A stretch of 64,000 nucleotides of DNA from CAVPWP01 sp963709395 (GTDB taxonomy: Bacteria > Pseudomonadota > Alphaproteobacteria > Rhodobacterales > Rhodobacteraceae), in contig CAVPWP010000013.1 of the NCBI GenBank assembly GCA_963709395.1, positions 124,001 to 188,000 of the forward strand. The letters run 5' to 3'. Under the pieces are notes generated by a model. It worked only from the letters and a program-made list of their open reading frames with translations, ran no database searches and had not been told where the DNA came from. A program made the position numbers and the translations under genes. This document shows positions 54,070-63,049 of the stretch, one piece after another. Every line of letters begins with the position of its first letter. Position 1 is the stretch's first letter.

Positions 54070-54167
54070 TGCCCCGCTGGCAGGCCGTGCACGCAAGGAC
54101 TGTGGACAGGGTTTCCGCAAGGCGATAACACACGTCCTCGCGCCTGACTGACCCGGGAACCCAGCCC

Positions 54168-56826
54168 ATGACAAGCCTGAACGATATCCGCTCGACCTTC
54201 CTGGGGTTCTTCGAGAAGAACGATCACCGCGTCGTCGACAGCTCTCCTTTGGTGCCCCGCAATGACCCGACCCTGATGTTCGTCAACTCGGGCATGGTGC
54301 AGTTCAAGAATGTCTTCACCGGGGTGGAGCACCGCGATTATTCCCGCGCCACGACCGCGCAGAAATGCGTGCGGGCGGGTGGAAAGCACAACGATCTCGA
54401 CAACGTCGGCTACACCGCGCGGCACCACACCTTCTTCGAGATGTTGGGCAATTTCTCGTTCGGCGATTACTTCAAGGAAGAGGCGATCCCCTTCGCCTGG
54501 GATCTGATCACCAAGGAATTCGGGATCGACAAGAACCGGCTGCTGGTGACGGTCTACCACACCGACGACGAGGCCGCGGACATCTGGAAGAGATACGCGG
54601 GCCTGCCGGACGACCGCATCATCCGCATCGCCACCGACGACAATTTCTGGATGATGGGGCCCACCGGCCCGTGCGGCCCGTCGTCCGAGATCTTCTACGA
54701 TCACGGCGATCATATCCTCGGCGGCCCGCCTGGCAGCCCGGATGAGGATGGCGACCGGTTCATCGAGATCTGGAACCTCGTCTTCATGCAGTACGAGCAG
54801 TTCGAGGACGGCACGCGGCGCGAGCTTGGCGCACAGTCGATCGACACCGGCATGGGGCTTGAGCGGATCGGCGCGCTGCTGCAAGGCAAGCACGACAATT
54901 ACGACACCGACCTGATGCGCGCCCTGATCGAGGCCTGTGCCCATGCCACCAGCACCGATCCCGACGGTCCGCGCCGTTTCCACCACCGGGTGATCGCGGA
55001 TCATCTGCGGTCCACCAGCTTCCTCATCGCCGATGGCGTGATGCCCTCAAGTGATGGCCGCGGCTACGTCCTGCGCCGGATCATGCGGCGGGCGATGCGC
55101 CATGCCCATCTGCTGGGTGCGGCCGATCCGCTGATGCACCGGCTTGTGCCGGCGCTCGTGTCGCAGATGGGGCAGGCCTACCCCGAGCTTGGCCGGGCCC
55201 AGCCGCTGATCGAGGAAACCCTGCGGCTGGAGGAGACGCGGTTCCGCGAAACGCTCGATCGCGGACTGCGGATCCTGGACGAGGAACTCGACCAGCTTCC
55301 CGATGGTAGCGACCTTCCCGGCGCGGCGGCGTTCAAGCTCTACGACACCTTCGGGTTCCCGCTCGACCTGACGCAGGACGCCCTGCGCGAGATGGGCCGC
55401 GGTGTGGATGTGTCGGGCTTCGAGGCCGCGATGGCCGAACAGAAGGCCAAGGCCCGCGCGGCCTGGGCAGGGTCGGGCGAAACCGCCGATTCCGCGATCT
55501 GGTTCGATGTGGCCGACCGCGCAGGCGGGACCGAATTCCTCGGCTACGAGACCGAAGTCGCCGAAGGCCAGATCCTGGCGATCGTGCGCGATGGCGCCGA
55601 GGTGAAGCAGGCGTCGGCAGGCGATACCGTGCAGGTCGTGCTCAACCAGACGCCGTTCTACGCCGAGGCGGGCGGCCAGGTTGGCGATACCGGGCTGATG
55701 CGGACCGAGACCGGGGCGGCTCGGATCACCGACACGCGCAGAACGGCCGGCGTGACCATACATTTTGCGGAAGTTACCGAAGGCACGATCGAGGTCGCGA
55801 CCGGGGCCGAACTCGAAGTCGACCACGATCGCCGCCAGTCGATCCGCGCGAACCACTCGGCGACCCACCTGCTGCACGAGGCTTTGCGCCAGGCGCTTGG
55901 CGATCATGTGGCGCAGCGCGGGTCGCTGAACGCGCCCGACCGTCTGCGCTTCGATTTCAGTCATTCGGCGGCGATGACGGCCGACGAAATCGCGCGCGTC
56001 GAGGCCGAGGTCAACGCCTTCATTCGTCAGAACGCTCCGGTCGAAACCCGGATCATGACGCCAGACGATGCCCGCGCCATCGGGGCGCAGGCGCTCTTCG
56101 GCGAGAAATACGGTGACGAGGTGCGCGTGGTCTCGATGGGCCAGGCCCCGACCGGCAAGGGCCTGAAGGGACAGACCTATTCGATCGAGCTCTGCGGCGG
56201 CACCCATGTCAGCCGCACGGGCGAGATCGGCCTTCTGGTGATGCTGGGCGAAAGCGCCTCGTCAGCCGGGGTGCGCCGGATCGAGGCCCTGACCGGTCAG
56301 GCCGCGCTCGACCATCTGACGGGGCAGGAACGGCGCCTGTCCGAGGTCGCCGCCGTACTCAAGACCCGTCCCGAGGACACCCCCGACCGCGTGCGCGCGT
56401 TGCTCGACGACCGCCGGGCACTACAGACCGAAGTGTCCGATCTGCGGCGCAAGCTTGCCCTGGGCGGCGGTGGTGCCGACGGGGCCGAGACGCCCAAGGC
56501 GGTGAACGGTATCGCGTTCCTGTCGCAGGTTCTCGACGATGTCCCGGGGCGCGACCTGCCCGGCGCTGATCGACGCCCTCAAGGCGCGCGTGGGCAGCGG
56601 CGTGGTTCTTCTGATCAGCGAGGCCGAGGGCAAGGCCGCGGTCGCGGGCGGCGTCACGCCGGACATGACCGACCGCGTCTCGGCCGTGGATCTGGTGCGC
56701 GCGGCGGTCGAGGCGCTTGGCGGCAAGGGCGGGGGCGGGCGCCCGGACCTGGCCCAGGGGGGCGCCAAGAGCGCCCGGAACGCCGCTGCGGCCATCGCGG
56801 CGGCCGAACGCCTGCTGGAGGGATAG
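54168..56826 (+). CDS. alaS: Alanyl-tRNA synthetase AlaS, one frameshift
   Basis: Charges tRNA-Ala; about 885 residues when repaired. Catalytic domain with FFEKNDHRVVDSSPLVPRNDPTLMFVNSGM and WMMGPTGPCGPSSEIF; editing domain with HSATHLLHEAL (zinc-binding HxxxH) and CGGTHVSRTGEIG; C-Ala domain at the end. The frame breaks at CCC 56559-56561 (GRDLP to ALIDALKARVGSGVV), late in the C-Ala domain; one surplus C. The enzyme is essential and the remainder intact, so a sequence error is likely. Confidence 0.96.
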
Positions 56827-56829
56827 CAC

Positions 56830-57117
56830 ATGCCGGCTTTCTGGATCGCCCACGTCAAGGTCACGGATGACGAGGCCTATGGCCGATACGCCAAGATCGC
56901 CACCGAGGCCATCGCCGAGCACGGGGGCGAGTTCATCGCCCGTGGCGGTCGCTACGTGCAGCTCGAAGGGCCGGACCGGCCGCGCAACGTGGTTGCCCGC
57001 TTCCCCTCGCTCGAAGCCGCCGAGGCCTGCTATCGGTCTGCCCGCTACCAGGAGGCGTTGGGCCACGCCAAGGGGGCATCTGAACGCGAACTGGTCATCG
57101 TCGAGTATGACGAGTGA
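56830..57117 (+). CDS. DUF1330 family protein
   Basis: Small ferredoxin-like-fold protein of 95 residues: AFWIAHVKVTDDEAYGRYAKIATEAIAEHGGEFIARGG, then FPSLEAAEACYRSARYQEAL. This matches the DUF1330 (dimeric alpha-beta barrel) family of unknown function. It begins 3 bp after the alaS stop, so it is co-transcribed with it. Confidence 0.9.
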   Translation: MPAFWIAHVKVTDDEAYGRYAKIATEAIAEHGGEFIARGGRYVQLEGPDRPRNVVARFPSLEAAEACYRSARYQEALGHAKGASERELVIVEYDE

Positions 57118-57167
57118 CGGTCTGCTTCTTCTGGTGAGAAATACCGGTTGGACATAGTCGGAGGAGC

Positions 57168-57187
57168 GCGAGGGGCTGGCCCCTCGC
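57168..57187. terminator. Hairpin between convergent DUF1330 gene and typA
   Basis: GCGAGGGG-CTGG-CCCCTCGC, 8-bp stem with a tetraloop. It has no T-run on either side; a bidirectional terminator by position. Confidence 0.4.
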
Positions 57188-57195
57188 AGCCCTCG

Positions 57196-59016
57196 CTAAC
57201 CGTCCGACCGCGACTGCCGCTTGCGCTCGTGCGGGTCGAGATAGCGCTTGCGCAGGCGGATCGCGTTCGGCGTGACCTCGACCAGTTCGTCGTCGTCGAT
57301 ATAGGCGATGGCCTGTTCAAGCGACATGGTGATCGGCGTGGTCAGCCGCACGGCCTCGTCCGTGCCCGAGGCGCGCACGTTGGTCAGCTTCTTGCCCTTG
57401 AGCGGGTTCACCTCGAGGTCGTTGTCGCGGCTGTGCTCGCCGATGATCATGCCCTGGTAGATCGGCTCCTGCGCGCCGATGAACATCCGGCCCCGGTCCT
57501 CGAGGTTCCAGAGCGCATAGGCCACCGACACCCCGTCTTCCATCGAGATCAGGACGCCCGCGCGGCGTCCCGGGATCGGCCCCTTGAAGGGCGCCCAGCT
57601 GTGAAAGACGCGGTTCAGCACGCCGGTGCCGCGCGTGTCGGTCAGGAATTCGCCGTGATAGCCGATCAGCCCGCGCGACGGCACATGCGCGATGATCCGG
57701 GTCTTGCCGGCGCCCGCGGGCTTCATCTCGACCAGGTCGCCACGCCGCGTGCCGGTGATCTTCTCGATCACCGCGCCGGTGTAGTCGTCGTCGACGTCGA
57801 TCGTGACTTCCTCGATCGGTTCGAGCTTCTGGCCGTCGACCTCGCGCAGGATGACCTGCGGGCGCGAGATCGACAGTTCGAACCCTTCGCGGCGCATGTT
57901 CTCGATCAGCACGCCCATCTGCAATTCGCCGCGACCCGCGACGTCGAACGCCTCGCCGCCCGGCGTGTCCGAGACCTTGATGGCGACGTTCGATTCGGCC
58001 TCTTTCATCAGCCGTTCACGGATGACGCGCGACTGCACCTTCTTGCCGTCGCGCCCCGCGAGCGGGCTGTCGTTGATGCCGAAGGTGACCGAGATCGTCG
58101 GCGGGTCGATCGGCTGGGCGGGCAGGGGCTCGTCCACCGCCAGCGCCGCCAGCGTGTCGGACACCGTGGCCTTCGACATGCCGGCGATGGTCACGATGTC
58201 GCCGGCTTCGGCCTCGTCGATGGCCTGCTGGCCAAGGCCGCGGAAGGCCATGATCCGGGTGACGCGGAACTGTTCGATCTTCTGTCCGATGCGGCTGATC
58301 GCCTGCACCGTGGCGCCTGTCTTCAGCCGCCCGCTTTCGACCCGGCCCGTCAGGATGCGGCCGATGAACGGGTCGGCGCCCAGGGTGGTGGCCAGCATGC
58401 GGAACGGTTCGTCCTTGTGGCTGGCCTGGCGCGGGGGCGGCACATGGGCGACGATCAGATTGAACAGCGCCGACAGGTCCTTGCGCGGCCCGTCCAGGTC
58501 CTCGTCGGCCCAGCCGGCGCGCCCCGAGGCGTAGAGATGCGGAAAGTCGAGCTGGTCCTCGTCGGCGTCGAGCGCCGCGAAAAGGTCGAACACCTCGTTC
58601 AGGGCGCGGTCGGGCTCGGCGTCGGGCTTGTCGACCTTGTTGAGCACCACGATGGGCCGAAGCCCCAGCGCCAGCGCCTTCGAGGTCACGAACTTGGTCT
58701 GCGGCATCGGTCCTTCGGCGGCGTCGACCAGAAGGACCACGCCGTCGACCATGCTCAGGATGCGCTCGACCTCGCCGCCGAAATCGGCGTGGCCGGGCGT
58801 GTCGACGATGTTGATGCGCGTGCCCTTCCACTCGACACTCGTGGCCTTGGCCAGAATGGTGATCCCGCGCTCGCGTTCGATGTCGTTGGAATCCATCGCA
58901 CGCTCGGCGACGGCCTGTCCGACGCGAAAGGCGCCCGACTGTTTGAGAAGCTCATCGACAAGCGTCGTCTTGCCGTGGTCGACATGGGCGATGATGGCGA
59001 TGTTGCGCAGGGTCAT
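57196..59016 (-). CDS. typA: Ribosome-associated translational GTPase TypA/BipA
   Basis: EF-G-like GTPase of 606 residues involved in ribosome assembly and stress adaptation. G1 is HVDHGKTTLVDELL, switch I RERGITILAK, G3 DTPGHADFGGEVERIL and G4 NKVDKPDAEP. EF-G-like domains II, III and V and the BipA-specific C-terminal domain (RASGTDEAVRLTTPITMSLEQAIAYIDDDELVEVTP) follow. The ATG at 59016 is chosen over an upstream in-frame start, since the family begins LRNIAIIAHVDHGKTT. It is divergent from the cysS leader. Confidence 0.97.
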   Translation of the reverse strand: MTLRNIAIIAHVDHGKTTLVDELLKQSGAFRVGQAVAERAMDSNDIERERGITILAKATSVEWKGTRINIVDTPGHADFGGEVERILSMVDGVVLLVDAAEGPMPQTKFVTSKALALGLRPIVVLNKVDKPDAEPDRALNEVFDLFAALDADEDQLDFPHLYASGRAGWADEDLDGPRKDLSALFNLIVAHVPPPRQASHKDEPFRMLATTLGADPFIGRILTGRVESGRLKTGATVQAISRIGQKIEQFRVTRIMAFRGLGQQAIDEAEAGDIVTIAGMSKATVSDTLAALAVDEPLPAQPIDPPTISVTFGINDSPLAGRDGKKVQSRVIRERLMKEAESNVAIKVSDTPGGEAFDVAGRGELQMGVLIENMRREGFELSISRPQVILREVDGQKLEPIEEVTIDVDDDYTGAVIEKITGTRRGDLVEMKPAGAGKTRIIAHVPSRGLIGYHGEFLTDTRGTGVLNRVFHSWAPFKGPIPGRRAGVLISMEDGVSVAYALWNLEDRGRMFIGAQEPIYQGMIIGEHSRDNDLEVNPLKGKKLTNVRASGTDEAVRLTTPITMSLEQAIAYIDDDELVEVTPNAIRLRKRYLDPHERKRQSRSDG

Positions 59017-59105
59017 GGGGACAATCCGTTCGGGGGTTGCGCGCCTGCTAGCCTGCACTGCGCCGGAAGGCCAGAGTGAAACGACATCGCAGCATGGCAG
59101 GGCGC

Positions 59106-59134
59106 TGGACCCGGGGGGCGGCCTCTGCTAGACG
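59106..59134 (+). promoter_or_regulatory. Putative promoter of the cysS leader peptide
   Basis: TGGACC (59106-59111), 17-bp spacer, TAGACG (59129-59134). The expected transcription start falls at about 59141-59142, which is the ATG of the leader frame, so the leader would be translated leaderless. The -10 match is modest. Confidence 0.45.
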
Positions 59135-59141
59135 ACACCTC

Positions 59142-59186
59142 ATGACGACCGAGCGCATCATCATCCGCTGCTGCATTATCCGCTGA
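59142..59186 (+). CDS. Putative Cys/Ile-rich leader peptide of the cysS-cimA operon
   Basis: A 14-codon frame reading MTTERIIIRCCIIR then TGA. It contains two adjacent Cys codons and five Ile codons (ATC, ATC, ATC, ATT, ATC), a highly improbable composition by chance. It lies 82 bp upstream of cysS, whose product charges Cys; the next gene, cimA, starts the citramalate route to isoleucine. No Shine-Dalgarno sequence precedes it, but the likely promoter places the 5' end at the ATG. I interpret it as a regulatory peptide whose translation reports Cys- and Ile-tRNA charging. It is too short for family recognition. Confidence 0.65.
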   Translation: MTTERIIIRCCIIR

Positions 59187-59268
59187 CACATGTCGCGCGG
59201 GCCGGTCCTCTTTTCCTGACAGAAAGATCACGCTAAGGCCCGCGGGCACCCGACCCGAAGGACGGCCC
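59180..59268 (+). promoter_or_regulatory. Candidate attenuator between leader peptide and cysS
   Basis: Mutually exclusive pairings are visible. (a) CCGCTGAC-ACAT-GTCGCGCGG hairpin (59180-59200) with a CTCTTTT tract shortly after. (b) CGCGGGCC (59196-59203) with GGCCCGCG (59237-59244), 8 bp. (c) GGGCCGGTCC (59199-59208) with GGACGGCCC (59260-59268), which covers the cysS ribosome-binding site next to the ATG. A ribosome on the leader's Cys codons or stop codon would cover or free these arms. Which state is ON cannot be decided by eye. Confidence 0.5.
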
Positions 59269-60677
59269 ATGACCGACTCCACTTCCGAGATCAGGCTTTG
59301 GAACACGAAGACCCGGCGCAAGGACCCGCTGGACCCCACGGTGATCCCGGGGAAGGTCTCGATGTATGTCTGCGGCCCCACGGTCTATGACCGCGCGCAC
59401 CTGGGCAACGCCCGGCCTGCGGTGGTGTTCGACGTGCTGAGCCGGCTTCTGCGCCATGTCTACGGGGCCGGGAACGTCACATATGTGCGCAACATCACCG
59501 ACGTCGAGGACAAGATCATCGACCGCGCGGCCGAACGCGGAATCGGCATCGACGAGCTGACCGCGACGACCGAGGCCTGGTTTCACGAGGACATGGCCGC
59601 GCTTGGCATCCTGCCACCGGATATCGAGCCGCACGCCACCGCCTTCATCCCGCAGATGGTCGCGATGATCGAGACGCTGGTCGCTCGGGGCCATGCCTAC
59701 GAGGCCGAGGGGCATGTGCTGTTCTCGGTGAAGAGCTATGCCGAGTACGGCGCGCTCTCGGGCCGGTCGGTGGATGACATGATCGCCGGCGCGCGGGTCG
59801 AGGTCGCGCCCTACAAGCGCGACCCGATGGATTTCGTGCTGTGGAAGCCCTCCACCCCCGACCAGCCCGGCTGGGACAGCCCCTGGGGCCGGGGGCGGCC
59901 CGGACTGGCACATCGAATGCTCGGCCATGAGCCAGGCGATCCTGGGCGACAGCTTCGACATCCACGGCGGCGGGATCGATCTGCAGTTCCCGCACCACGA
60001 GAACGAGATCGCCCAGTCGAAATGCGCCCACCCCGAGGGCGATTTCGCCCGGATCTGGATGCACAACGAGATGCTGCAGGTCGACGGCAAGAAGATGTCG
60101 AAATCGCTTGGCAACTTCTTCACCGTGCGCGACCTGCTGGACAAGGGCGTGCCGGGCGAGGTGATCCGCTTCGTGTTCCTGTCCACGCATTACCGCAAGC
60201 CGATGGACTGGACCGAGAAGAAGCGGGAGGACGCCGAGAAGCGCCTGATCGCGTGGTTCCGCAAGACCGATGGCGTGGCACCTGCCAAAGTCGTGCCCGC
60301 GCGCGTCGTCGCCGCGCTGGCCGACGATCTGAACACGCATCTGGCGCTGACCGAGATGAACTCGCTGTCAGCGCCCTACCTGAAAGCCGCCATGCGGCTG
60401 GTCGGATTGCCGGATGCCGAGGAGGTCGAGTGGTTTCGTTCCGTTGAAAGCGGTGGGCCGGGTGTCGGCGTTGACACCGGAGGTCACGGCACGAGGATCG
60501 ATGCGTTGCTCGATCGGCGTGTGGAGGCGAAGCAGAACCGCGATTTTGCCGAGAGCCGACCGGATAAGGGAGTCCTTTCCGCGGCTGGTGTCCTCGATCA
60601 AGGACGTGCCCGGCGGAACGATCTGGGAGTTCGGAATCGTCCGAGTCGACCCCGCCAAGCTCGAGGCCCTGAAATGA
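59269..60677 (+). CDS. cysS: Cysteinyl-tRNA synthetase CysS, several indels
   Basis: Charges tRNA-Cys; about 468 residues when repaired. YVCGPTVYDRAHLGNARPAVVFD holds a zinc Cys and the HIGH motif (HLGN), and KKMSKSLGN is the KMSKS loop. An extra base near 59904 breaks the frame inside the zinc-ligand region (reconstructed GWHIECSAMS). The C-terminus near 60553-60596 holds three more indels; piecing the frames together gives DFAEADRI...GVLSAAGVL..IKDVPGGTIWEFG, ending LEALK. The stop overlaps the cimA start by 4 bp (ATGA). Confidence 0.93.
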
Positions 60678-62296
60678 CCCGCGAACGCCTCTACCTCTAC
60701 GACACCACGTTGCGCGACGGGCAGCAGACGCAGGGCGTACAGTTCTCGACGCCCGAGAAGCAGGCCATCGCCAAGGCGCTCGACACGCTGGGCGTCGACT
60801 ATATCGAGGGCGGCTGGCCGGGCGCGAACCCGACCGACAGCGAGTTCTTCGCGGACGCACCAAAGACCCGCGCCACCTTCACCGCCTTCGGCATGACCAA
60901 GCGCGCGGGCCGGTCTGCGGAAAACGACGACGTGCTGGCTGCCGTTCTCAACGCGGCCACGCCCGCCGTCTGCCTGGTCGGCAAGACGCATGACTTCCAT
61001 GTCGAGACAGCCCTTGGCATCACGCTGGACGAGAACCTCGAGAACATCGCCCGCAGCATCGAGCATTGCGTGAGGTTGGGCCGCGAAGCCCTTTTCGACG
61101 CGGAACATTTCTTCGATGGCTACAAGGCCAATCCCGACTACGCCATCGCCTGCGCTCGGGCCGCCTTCGAGGCCGGCGCCCGCTGGGTCGTGCTTTGCGA
61201 CACGAACGGCGGCACGCTTCCGGCCGAGGTCGGCGCGATCACCCGCGCGGTGATCGAGGCCGGCATCCCCGGCGACCGCCTGGGCATCCACACCCATGAC
61301 GACACCGGCAACGCGGTGGGCGCGTCGCTGGCGGCCGTCGACGCCGGGGCGCGGCAGGTGCAGGGCACGTTGAACGGCCTTGGGGAACGCTGCGGCAACG
61401 CCAATCTGACGACGCTGATCCCAACGCTGCTGCTCAAGGAACCCTACGCAAGCCGTTATGAAACAGGCATAAATCCGGAAGCTCTTCATGCGCTGACCCG
61501 CACGTCCCGGATGCTCGACGACATCCTGAACCGGGTGCCCCTGCGCAGTGCGCCCTATGTCGGCGCCTCGGCCTTCGCGCACAAGGCGGGATTGCATGCC
61601 AGCGCGATCCTGAAGGATCCCACGACCTACGAACACATCGACCCGGTGGCGGTGGGCAACGCCCGCATCGTGCCGATGTCGAACCAGGCCGGGCAGTCGA
61701 ACCTGATCCAGCGCATGGCCGAGATGGGGATCGAAGTGGAGAAGGGCGATCCGGCGCTGTCGCGCATCCTCGACATCGTGAAGGCGCGCGAGGCCGAGGG
61801 CTATTCCTATGACACCGCACAGGCGTCGTTCGAGCTTCTGGCGCGGCAGGAACTGGGTGTGCTTCCCGTCTATTTCGACGTCCGCCGGTACCGCGTCACC
61901 GTGGAGCGTCAGCGCGACGAGATGGGCCGCCGCAGGACGCTCTCCGAGGCGGTCGTCGTGGTCGATATCGGCGGCGAACGGAAGCTTTCGGTCAGCGAAA
62001 GCCATGACGAGGAAGGGTCGGACCGCGGCCCGGTCAACGCGCTCTCGAAGGCGCTGGCCAAGGACCTCGGCCCCTACCAGGCGATCATCGACGACCTGCA
62101 TCTCGTCGACTTCAAGGTGCGCATCACCCAAGGCGGCACCGAGGCGGTGACGCGCGTCATCATCGACAGCGAGGATTCGTCGGGCCGTCGCTGGTCGACC
62201 GTGGGGGTGTCGCCCAACATCGTCGACGCGTCGTTCGAGGCGCTGCTCGACGCCATCGTCTGGAAACTCGTGCGTGACGGGGCCGAGGCGGCGTGA
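60674..62296 (+). CDS. cimA: (R)-citramalate synthase CimA
   Basis: Condenses pyruvate and acetyl-CoA to (R)-citramalate, a threonine-independent entry to isoleucine. It is 540 residues, intact. The HMGL-type barrel starts LYLYDTTLRDGQQTQGVQFS; further motifs are LCDTNGGTLPAEVG, GIHTHDDTGNAVGASL, QGTLNGLGERCGNANL and SAFAHKAGLHASAI. The C-terminal regulatory (leucine/isoleucine-binding type) domain is from about residue 390. The length and GWPGANPTDSEFF fit the long CimA type rather than 2-isopropylmalate synthase. Coupled to cysS and to the following gene by 4-bp overlaps. Confidence 0.92.
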   Translation: MTRERLYLYDTTLRDGQQTQGVQFSTPEKQAIAKALDTLGVDYIEGGWPGANPTDSEFFADAPKTRATFTAFGMTKRAGRSAENDDVLAAVLNAATPAVCLVGKTHDFHVETALGITLDENLENIARSIEHCVRLGREALFDAEHFFDGYKANPDYAIACARAAFEAGARWVVLCDTNGGTLPAEVGAITRAVIEAGIPGDRLGIHTHDDTGNAVGASLAAVDAGARQVQGTLNGLGERCGNANLTTLIPTLLLKEPYASRYETGINPEALHALTRTSRMLDDILNRVPLRSAPYVGASAFAHKAGLHASAILKDPTTYEHIDPVAVGNARIVPMSNQAGQSNLIQRMAEMGIEVEKGDPALSRILDIVKAREAEGYSYDTAQASFELLARQELGVLPVYFDVRRYRVTVERQRDEMGRRRTLSEAVVVVDIGGERKLSVSESHDEEGSDRGPVNALSKALAKDLGPYQAIIDDLHLVDFKVRITQGGTEAVTRVIIDSEDSSGRRWSTVGVSPNIVDASFEALLDAIVWKLVRDGAEAA

Positions 62297-63049
62297 CCCT
62301 CGACGCCTGCGCCGAACTCGTCCAGCGCGGCGACCCCGACCGTTTCGCCACCGTCCTTGCAGCGCCCGTGGACGACCGCGCGCGGCTTCTTCCCCTTTAC
62401 GCCTTCAACGTCGAGGTGACGCGCGCGCCCTGGGTCACGGCCGAAGCGCCCATCGCCGAGATGCGCCTGCAATGGTGGCGCGATGCGCTCGACGAGATCG
62501 CGGCGGGCGGTCCGGTGCGCCGGCACGAGGTCGCGACACCTTTGGCGGGCGTGATCGACGCCGAGGGGGCAGGGGTGCTCGACCGGCTGGTGGCCGCGCG
62601 CCGTTGGGACATCTACAGCGACCCGTTCGAGGATGCGGCGCATCTGGCGGACTACCTTGACGCCACGGCCGGTGGGCTGATGTGGACCGCCGCCCGCGGG
62701 CTGGGCGCGCGGGACGAAAGCGGCCATCCGTGACATCGGCTGGGCGCAGGGGCTTGCCGCCTTCTTTCGCGCGATCCCCGAGCTCGAGGCACGCGGACGC
62801 AGGCCGCTGGTCGATGGCCGGCCCGAGGCTGTGGCCGCGCTGGCGCAAGAGGGCCTGCGCCGGTTGCGCGCAGGCCGCGCCGCCGGAGCCCGTGGTCCCG
62901 CCACATGGCCCGCCTGTGAGACGGGCGCGCTTCTGGCCCTGGCCGCCCGGGACCCCGTGCGGGTGGCCGATGGCGCGCTTGTCCTCAGCGAGTTCCGCAA
63001 ACGCGCGCGTCTAATGCGCGCCGCGCTGACGGGCCGGGTGCCGCTTTAG
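62293..63049 (+). CDS. Squalene/phytoene synthase-like protein, one frameshift
   Basis: About 251 residues when repaired. The first part reads LLPLYAFNVEVTRAPWVTAEAPIAEMRLQWWRDALDEI, the all-helical squalene/phytoene synthase fold in the short version related to NDUFAF6. No complete DxxxD pair is visible, so prenyl-transfer activity is doubtful; a role in complex I assembly, as for NDUFAF6, is possible. The frame breaks at GG 62722-62723 (DESA to IRDIGWAQGLAAFFRAIPEL); one G too many. GTG start overlapping the cimA stop (GTGA). It ends by a 4-bp convergent overlap with the MFS gene. Confidence 0.8.
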
